Shown one piece after another: positions 1-5,329 of a stretch of 5,329 nt of DNA. The position numbers and the translations under genes are program-made. The DNA is from Mucilaginibacter sp. (lineage in GTDB: Bacteria > Bacteroidota > Bacteroidia > Sphingobacteriales > Sphingobacteriaceae), in assembly GCA_025934475.1 (NCBI GenBank), contig JAICXZ010000289.1:1-5329 (forward strand), written 5' to 3'. Position 1 is the first letter of the stretch; every line of letters starts with the position of its first letter. Below the pieces are notes generated by a model that did not search any database, had not been told where the DNA came from, and saw only the letters and a list, made by a program, of their open reading frames with translations.

Positions 1-1327
1 AAGGCGCATGGCCAAAAAAAGCACCAGCGTCCGGCTTTTTTGTCACCGGATCGATAACATCGTCTTCATCACTGATCCGCCTTGAACTGAATAGGGAATA
101 TCCCCCTATCATGATGTGTTTACTATGCGCGTAATCAGCTAATGCTTTCCATCGCTGTATATTGGAGGCCGAGCTGTCTTCCATATTACAATGACTTCCA
201 AAGCTGAGGATCAATGCTTCATATCCCGTTGCGGCACATTGATCAACCGCACTCTTTACATCTTCATCATTACGGCTTACCAAATGCATAAAAATGGGGT
301 TTTCAGTGGTCCAAGGTGCAATCGTGTTGTACATTTTCCGAATGGCCAGTCCCCGCCTTTCGCGGTCGTAGCTGTCCATCAGCAATTCATAAGTTCGAAC
401 AGAGTTGAAAATTTGGCCCTTCTCTAATTCGATGCCCGTGACCTTTTCAGGATATACTTCCAGCAAGCAAGGCGTCTGGTAATCGTAGTTCACCTGGGAT
501 GTATAATTGCTGTCCGCTTTCCAATGGGTAGTCTGGTCGCTAATATCATACCGCATGGAGTTATTGAAGGCGTAGTTAGTCTCCAAATAAAGGCCATGCT
601 GTTTTTCCATTTGAGCAGGAGAACCAACCACTGCACTCTCTTCTTCCACCGTGGCAAGTACCTCATTTACTACCCTGTTCAAGATTATAGTTTTACTCCC
701 CTTATTTTCAACTGAAAGCCATTTCACAATAAGTGGAATGTTATTATACAATTCGTAATGTATGGTAACAAGCAGGTCTTTCAAATCATCAATATTTGAT
801 TTGTAAGTGAACGATAGCATTTTACCAGCACCTTGAATATTATTCAAAGCCCAGCCTCGTGGTTTCCAACGGATATAGGGGGAAATATTGGTCACCGAAA
901 AAGATTGGAATTGAAAATCGTTTTCATGGTTTTTAAACGTACTTACCCATTCCGGCAGCAGATAAGCATTCTCCTTTTGACCGTAAAGACCTCCGACATT
1001 ATACTCTTTACCGTCGATAGTTAACCGGGCCTCCGGCTTTACAGCTCTTAACAATTGCTGGCCGCTGCTCAGATTGGAGTAATCAATGCAGGCAACATTC
1101 CGCTGAATTCGGAAGGCTCTTTTTACCAAACCATTGCTAAGAATAATATTCTTACCATCAGCATAAACATCGGCCTTTTGCTGAACCGGCTTTACTAACC
1201 AATCCTGGGAAAGATGCGACCTATCGCTTTCTTTCCAGGCTGGTAATTTAGGGCTCAGCTCTTGTGACCAGGCAGAATGAAGGATGCTTAAAAAGGCAAT
1301 TGTCGACAAAAACAGCTTTCTTTTCAT
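1..1327 (-). CDS. Secreted GH36-like (clan GH-D) glycoside hydrolase, C-terminus cut by window edge
   Basis: The frame is open for 442 codons from the ATG at 1327-1325 to the left edge, so the C-terminal part is missing. Residues 1-22 form a Sec signal peptide: a basic MKRK start, a hydrophobic core, and likely cleavage after SAWS before QELS. Residues about 45-300 are beta-rich with short motifs such as ILSNGLVKRAF and WLSVENKG, as in the N-terminal supersandwich of alpha-galactosidase-like enzymes. From about 340 a TIM barrel seems to begin (NPIFMHLVSR, then GYEALILSFGSHCNMED at 368-384, then GGYSLFSSRRISDEDD at 408-423). The alternating strand and helix pattern and the charged strand ends fit a GH-D type barrel, as in GH27/GH36 alpha-galactosidases. 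The catalytic aspartates would lie beyond the window, so activity and substrate cannot be confirmed. Export suggests action in the periplasm or at the cell surface. It is the third gene of the apparent operon, 55 bases after the GH43 gene. The start is supported by the signal peptide rather than by a clear Shine-Dalgarno sequence. Family assignment is from recall of motif style, not from alignment. Confidence 0.8.
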   Translation of the reverse strand, partial: MKRKLFLSTIAFLSILHSAWSQELSPKLPAWKESDRSHLSQDWLVKPVQQKADVYADGKNIILSNGLVKRAFRIQRNVACIDYSNLSSGQQLLRAVKPEARLTIDGKEYNVGGLYGQKENAYLLPEWVSTFKNHENDFQFQSFSVTNISPYIRWKPRGWALNNIQGAGKMLSFTYKSNIDDLKDLLVTIHYELYNNIPLIVKWLSVENKGSKTIILNRVVNEVLATVEEESAVVGSPAQMEKQHGLYLETNYAFNNSMRYDISDQTTHWKADSNYTSQVNYDYQTPCLLEVYPEKVTGIELEKGQIFNSVRTYELLMDSYDRERRGLAIRKMYNTIAPWTTENPIFMHLVSRNDEDVKSAVDQCAATGYEALILSFGSHCNMEDSSASNIQRWKALADYAHSKHIMIGGYSLFSSRRISDEDDVIDPVTKKPDAGAFFGHAP

Positions 1328-1382
1328 TATTTATTTTCAGTTTGTTTAATATTTTTTCAATCTTTTATTGCTATTGGTTCCA
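1328..1382 (-). other. AT-rich intergenic spacer before the GH-D-like gene
   Basis: This 55-base gap separates the GH43 stop codon from the ATG of the next gene. It is only about 20 percent G+C. Read on the minus strand it ends in an A-rich stretch (CTGAAAATAAATA) directly before the ATG, with no GGAGG-like Shine-Dalgarno sequence. That is common in Bacteroidota, where A/T-rich leaders help initiation. I see no stem-loop with a T-run that would act as a terminator and no good match to the Bacteroidota promoter pair (TTG, then about 20 bases to TAnnTTTG). The third gene is therefore most simply read as co-transcribed, though a weak internal promoter is not excluded. Confidence 0.55.
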
Positions 1383-3116
1383 TTAGTTTTTTGGCTTTCC
1401 ATCATACACTTGCTGTCCTTTAGTGATGCCATTTTCATTAAATGAATCTATCCTAAAAAAATAGGGAATATCCTTGTTAAGACCAGAAATAGTCAGCGAA
1501 TGATCCCCATAAACCAATATGGAATGATAGAGTTTATCTTTTGAAATGCCAAAGGAAACAGAATACCCTGTGGCACCTTTTACCGATTCCCATTTCAGGG
1601 TGGCTTTGCGCGTATCTGCCACTTCACGGTTTACAGTGACGGCCTTCACTGGTGCCGGAGTTTTCCCTGCCCCTATTCCAAATACTCTTAAATCCGAAAT
1701 AGAAAAATAACCGTCCGGCACCGCCAAACCAACGATCTTTATATAACGTGCGGTCATCGGCCTTAGCAGCACCTGGTAGTCATGGACTACATCAATATTA
1801 CTGGAAGACCGGTCAATTATAGTCGACCAATGGGTTCCGTCTTTTGATGCCGTGATAATATATTTATAGGATTTTACAGTATCTCCTGCACGGAGTTTTG
1901 CTCCCTCGTCTGCGAAGTTGATTTGGATAGCATGGATTTGGCTGCTTGTTTTTAAGTCGATTTGCAGCCATTCCCCGGATTTAGTGCTCGCTGCACTCCA
2001 CCAGGTACGTACATCTTCATCGCAGGCAAGCCCAGGGGTATGAAGCAGCAATGATGACGATGCGGATATATTCTTTTTATAAGATAGCAACATCCAGCCT
2101 TTGAATAAGCTTTCTTTCTGAAAGTCCATTTTTTTAGTCGGCATTCCCATGGGGTAATCTCCAAAGGCGGTAATGCAATTCAATTGGCCAGCGTCATCAA
2201 AAAAAGCGGGGAACACGCCGATTCTGCGCTCGAACATGTGACGAATCGAAATCGTCATAGTGGCAACATGCCAGTAATTGCCGTACTTATCCTGAAAAGT
2301 ACAGCCATGTCCGGCGCCATTGACGAACCCACCAGGCTTATAGGAGAAAGGACTATTGAGCATATAAGCAAATGGGCCCAGCGGTTTGTCTGAGACATAT
2401 ACGCCATCACCATAAACTTTGAACTCGGTACCGGGCGATGCGTACTGAAGATAATACTTGCCATTATATTTGGTCATCCAACCGCCTTCGTTCCATCCTT
2501 CACCACCATCCTGGTTTTGTTCGCCATGCTCCTCCCAGCCATGCTCTTTAGCATGATGACCGATCAATATTTGGGGAATACCAATGGTGTCTAATTTGCG
2601 CAAGGGATTTAATTCGATGCCCATGATTGGCTCGCGGTTGGAACAGCCGTAATATAAATAAACGCGCCCGTCGCTATCTTTAAACAACGCCGGATCAGTC
2701 ATGCCAATCCGGAACCTGGAATTGTATACCTTCCAGTTATCTTCCAAGGGATTGGTATTGTAATAAACTTTGGGTGCTCCGCTTGAAGCAATAAAGAACA
2801 CCGTGTCGTGAATGGCTTCGACGGTCGGAGCGTAGTCCTCCACAGGTAGTGTCGCAGAAGGTCTGAAGCTCCACTGCAACATGTCATCGGAATACCAATA
2901 GCCGCCAGATTTGGAAGCATATAGAAAATATTTCCCCCTAAACAGGTGAATCACAGGATCGGCGGCCTCGCGGTATGAGGGCGAATCGTAGCTGAACCGG
3001 TAATTCAGATTTATCGGATTGCAAAAGCTACTGGCAAACTGTTGTGCCCGCAATTGAGATGTAACCAAACACATAACCCAGAAGATCACGTGCTTAACCA
3101 AAATGCTTATTTTCAT
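1383..3116 (-). CDS. Secreted GH43-type glycosidase with F5/8C and fibronectin III domains
   Basis: Complete 577-residue protein. Residues 1-25 are a Sec signal peptide (basic start, hydrophobic core, likely cleavage after LRA before QQF); the cysteine at 16 is not in a lipobox. Residues about 35-325 match a GH43 five-bladed propeller: D53 in AADPVIH is the likely general base, D141 in GMTDPALFKDSDG the likely pKa modulator, and E210 in NEGGWMTKYNGKYYLQYA the likely general acid. H270 in GAGHGCTFQDKYGNYWHVA matches the conserved core histidine. Residues about 345-482 form an F5/8 type C (discoidin, CBM32-like) domain with WWSA, GEWLQIDL and ARYIKIVG motifs. Residues about 487-577 form a fibronectin III domain (ATLKWESVKGATGYSV). 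GH43 members are mostly arabinosidases or xylosidases, with some galactosidases; the sequence does not tell me which, nor the subfamily. The C-terminal modules suggest binding to insoluble or branched glycans. The start overlaps the upstream stop, so translation is probably coupled; the AG-rich GGGAAGG lies about 13 bases upstream, too far for a standard Shine-Dalgarno. Confidence 0.93.
   Translation of the reverse strand: MKISILVKHVIFWVMCLVTSQLRAQQFASSFCNPINLNYRFSYDSPSYREAADPVIHLFRGKYFLYASKSGGYWYSDDMLQWSFRPSATLPVEDYAPTVEAIHDTVFFIASSGAPKVYYNTNPLEDNWKVYNSRFRIGMTDPALFKDSDGRVYLYYGCSNREPIMGIELNPLRKLDTIGIPQILIGHHAKEHGWEEHGEQNQDGGEGWNEGGWMTKYNGKYYLQYASPGTEFKVYGDGVYVSDKPLGPFAYMLNSPFSYKPGGFVNGAGHGCTFQDKYGNYWHVATMTISIRHMFERRIGVFPAFFDDAGQLNCITAFGDYPMGMPTKKMDFQKESLFKGWMLLSYKKNISASSSLLLHTPGLACDEDVRTWWSAASTKSGEWLQIDLKTSSQIHAIQINFADEGAKLRAGDTVKSYKYIITASKDGTHWSTIIDRSSSNIDVVHDYQVLLRPMTARYIKIVGLAVPDGYFSISDLRVFGIGAGKTPAPVKAVTVNREVADTRKATLKWESVKGATGYSVSFGISKDKLYHSILVYGDHSLTISGLNKDIPYFFRIDSFNENGITKGQQVYDGKPKN
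3113..3116 (-). other. ATGA stop/start overlap coupling two genes
   Basis: On the minus strand the sequence GTAAAATGA holds both the TGA stop of the helical glycosidase-like gene (3115-3113) and the ATG start of the GH43 gene (3116-3114). Such four-base overlaps usually mean one transcript and translation by terminating and re-initiating ribosomes. The signal peptide beginning at exactly this ATG supports the start choice. Confidence 0.85.
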
Positions 3117-5329
3117 TTTACAGCTTTAACCTTCCCGTTTTTATCTATCGTTACCTGTACAGTTCCGTGGGATGGCACAGCTACCTTTGGCCACTTGACG
3201 AATGCTGTATAAGAAAGTGGCCGCCTGGCCTCGCTGCTGGTTTCTGCAAAGACGGATACGTTCGCATCATATTCGGTGTCGTTTTTCAGCAGCAGTGTGG
3301 TTGCTTCATTATTTCTTTTCAGAACTGAAGCATCCACATGATCAAAAACGACCAGGTTCCTTTTATCTGACTGAAGATAAATTCCGGGAAGTTCAATGGC
3401 CATTAACATACCGTTCGTTTCTGTCCACGAATTTCGTGTATTGATAAAATTGCCGGTACTTCGTTTACCCTCGGCATCACTCGGCTGAATTCGCTCCATG
3501 CTTGATCCGATGAGGTTGTTCGTGGTGACATGACCCGGCATATTTACTGATTCTGCATTTGCGTGCTCAATGTCCCTTATTAAATCTGCATATAATTTAT
3601 TGCCCGTTGCCCGGTACAGCTTGAACAGGTAATCGCCCGAAGCTTCACAAATACCCGGTGCCGCATGTTTATTTTGAATGCTCGCCCATACTGTCCCGGC
3701 CATGTGACATTGCAATTTTGCGATTTGGCTGCTGGCAGGAAAAACAGGGTCATAAGATAATACCCAGGTTGAACAAAGCGCAGCTTCTACCTGTGCCTTC
3801 TGCAGCCAGCTTTTATCGCCGGTAATATTGTATAACGCCATCAGTGATTCTAAGAAACCAAACGCCGATTCGGAGTTCGCATCCATGCTGATATCTCCGC
3901 AATCGCCACCGGTTAGACCCTGGTTTACAACATCACGCTGATAATAATAATCGGCTGCCACCCCGGCTACCTTAAGCCACTCCGGGTGATTGAAATAATT
4001 TGCCGCAATGGCGAGTCCGGCAGGCGCTATTGCTCCCGCGGTGGAGTTGAACACCGCTATCTGCCCTGTCTCAGGTACGATATATTGCCCAAACTGGCCA
4101 TACTTTTTCCAGGTATTGGTAAAAGCATCGGCCAACTTTTTCGCCGCCGATTCCCATTCTGGCTTAATTGTATTTCCATAACCTTGCGCCTTCAACAGCA
4201 TAAGATGCTTCATCAGCCAGAGCAGGGCATCGCTATTTTTTCGAACCATGGCCTGACCTGCAGGAAAATCCGGGTGCATCTTTTCAAAAAGGAGTTCGCC
4301 ATTTGCTTTTATTCCACCATAAAAAAAGCCGCTTTTCCCCTGTAGCTTATTCACTACAAAGTCAATCTCTTCGGCTACCCGCTGGCGTTCCTTCAGATTA
4401 TTAAGAGCCAGCATAGGATAGGTATTAATCATGCCGCTTACCCAACCCAATTGGAAGTCGTCATTGTTTTCTGGTTTGTAATAACTGCCGGCGGGAACAG
4501 TTACAAAATTGTTGCTGCAAATAGACGTGCCTAATTCGAGCAACTTACTCATAGGTAGTATATTCCGCGGATGATTGGGTCCGGTTATATCTTTTCGCAC
4601 CTTCAAAAATTTCGTGAGCAAATCGGGAATGCTGCTGGCGTCAAATAGGAATAACCTCATAGTTATAGCCACACGATCGCCTGGTTTCCAGTCGTGCGCT
4701 TTATCACCGCTTTCGTGAAAATCCCCAAAACCGGCGGCTAGTTTCCGCACCGCGGGCGCTGAAATTCGGAAGCTGCAGCTATCTTGTTTGGCGTTTTCAG
4801 TAATCGTAAGACCGCTGTTACCCAATTTTGTCTGTTGAGTAGTTAACAGGATGAAGCCCTTTTTTGCACCTGGCGAAAAAAAGCACATTGCTGGTGTTGC
4901 GGCATTGCCGGTTTGCAACCGCACCAATGACGCCTGGTTTTGTTCAATAGACAATCTTGGGTTGTTCGAAATTGTCAGTGGCACTTTGGGGTTATAGTAC
5001 ATATCCTTCGTATAAGGCGGATTGTATTCGTTGCCAATAGCACGATACCGATTTCCGTTGTACATACTTGCAGGCACCAGAACGTAGTTTTTCCGGCTCC
5101 AGCGACTGAAGTCAAACGACACGGACAATGCGGTGGAGGCGGCGTGCCCCTTGTTTAACATAATGTCTGTTGTTATATCCAGCATTTCTTGGCTTGCACC
5201 CTGTTTAGCAGTTAAATTAAGCGTCCATTGTGCGCTGTCAGTTTTCAGCATATTCGTCCTGAACTCAGATTCGCTCAATTCTGTGGTGCCATTATATCGA
5301 ATAGCGCTTACCCGCATATTTCCATGCAG
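3113..5329 (-). CDS. Six-hairpin glycosidase-like protein of unassigned family, N-terminus cut by window edge
   Basis: The frame is open to the right edge. An ATG at 5317 would give 734 residues, but the four codons before it (L-H-G-N) are also open, no ribosome binding site precedes it, and the product would start inside a beta domain with no signal peptide. The true start is therefore probably beyond 5329. Numbering from that internal Met: residues about 1-230 are beta-rich (WTLNLTAKQG, RVAITMRLFLF); about 255-650 are mostly helical with repeated paired helices resembling an (alpha/alpha)6 toroid; about 650-734 are a small beta domain. Conserved-looking polar patches are GSYYKPENNDDFQLGW (277-292), GLTGGDCGDISMDANSE (467-483) and HAAPGICEASGDYLFKLYRA (551-570). 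Acidic residues there (D286/D287, D472, D475, D479, E483, E558) are candidates for catalysis, but I cannot say which act. The fold and operon partners point to a glycan-active enzyme, either hydrolase or lyase. I do not recognise the exact family. It is the first visible gene, upstream of and overlapping the GH43 gene. Confidence 0.75.
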   Translation of the reverse strand: MHGNMRVSAIRYNGTTELSESEFRTNMLKTDSAQWTLNLTAKQGASQEMLDITTDIMLNKGHAASTALSVSFDFSRWSRKNYVLVPASMYNGNRYRAIGNEYNPPYTKDMYYNPKVPLTISNNPRLSIEQNQASLVRLQTGNAATPAMCFFSPGAKKGFILLTTQQTKLGNSGLTITENAKQDSCSFRISAPAVRKLAAGFGDFHESGDKAHDWKPGDRVAITMRLFLFDASSIPDLLTKFLKVRKDITGPNHPRNILPMSKLLELGTSICSNNFVTVPAGSYYKPENNDDFQLGWVSGMINTYPMLALNNLKERQRVAEEIDFVVNKLQGKSGFFYGGIKANGELLFEKMHPDFPAGQAMVRKNSDALLWLMKHLMLLKAQGYGNTIKPEWESAAKKLADAFTNTWKKYGQFGQYIVPETGQIAVFNSTAGAIAPAGLAIAANYFNHPEWLKVAGVAADYYYQRDVVNQGLTGGDCGDISMDANSESAFGFLESLMALYNITGDKSWLQKAQVEAALCSTWVLSYDPVFPASSQIAKLQCHMAGTVWASIQNKHAAPGICEASGDYLFKLYRATGNKLYADLIRDIEHANAESVNMPGHVTTNNLIGSSMERIQPSDAEGKRSTGNFINTRNSWTETNGMLMAIELPGIYLQSDKRNLVVFDHVDASVLKRNNEATTLLLKNDTEYDANVSVFAETSSEARRPLSYTAFVKWPKVAVPSHGTVQVTIDKNGKVKAVK

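Noticed and set aside
91..109. Six-base inverted repeat ATAGGG / CCCTAT with a seven-base loop
   Set aside because: It is short, lies inside a coding frame, and has no following T-run on either strand; it is not a credible terminator or operator.
191..1024. Plus-strand open frames at 191-427, 524-715 and 833-1024
   Set aside because: They lie antisense to the continuous minus-strand GH-D-like coding frame, are short, and show no domain-like or signal-peptide character.
1341..1366. T-rich stretch on the plus strand between genes as a possible terminator
   Set aside because: No GC-rich stem precedes it on either strand, and the transcript runs on the minus strand, where it reads as an A-rich leader.
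90..1473. Shared 14-base word AATAGGGAATATCC at 90-103 and 1460-1473
   Set aside because: Both copies are in coding sequence and are read in different frames (GYSLF versus DIPYFF), with no extended similarity around them, so this is most likely chance.
1952..2920. Short frames on both strands inside the GH43 gene
   Set aside because: They are out-of-frame shadows of a long, well-supported GH43 frame; their products have low-complexity, non-protein-like composition.
3986..4345. Plus-strand 119-codon open frame
   Set aside because: It is antisense to the helical toroid part of the minus-strand gene, has no visible ribosome binding site, and its product has no recognisable fold.

Overview
The window looks like part of a secreted carbohydrate-degradation locus from a Bacteroidota bacterium, probably a soil or plant-associated Chitinophaga-, Mucilaginibacter- or Pedobacter-like lineage. 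This rests on the style of the enzymes (Sec signal peptide, catalytic domain, then discoidin and fibronectin III modules), the very AT-rich spacer against mid-GC coding sequence, and the weak Shine-Dalgarno signals. The genus is a guess.

All real genes lie on the minus strand, so transcription runs from high to low coordinates. First is a large protein (>5329 to 3113) that enters from the right edge without a visible start. It has a beta-rich N-terminal part, an alpha-helical toroid-like middle and a small beta C-terminal part, and it resembles six-hairpin glycosidases; I cannot assign it to a named family. Its stop codon overlaps the next start in an ATGA junction. Second is a complete 577-residue GH43-type enzyme (3116 to 1383) with a signal peptide, a five-bladed propeller catalytic domain, an F5/8 type C (CBM32-like) domain and a fibronectin III domain. 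After a 55-base AT-rich gap comes the third gene (1327 to <1), a signal-peptide-bearing protein with a beta-sandwich followed by the start of a TIM barrel resembling clan GH-D alpha-galactosidase-like enzymes. It runs off the left edge.

The simplest reading is an operon encoding periplasmic or secreted glycosidases that act together on a branched polysaccharide, as part of a polysaccharide utilization locus (PUL). No SusC/SusD pair, regulator or transporter is visible here, so the substrate cannot be named. No RNA genes, mobile elements, CRISPR arrays or convincing terminators were found. Coding density is close to 99 percent. The most worthwhile targets are the unassigned helical protein and the partial GH-D-like protein.
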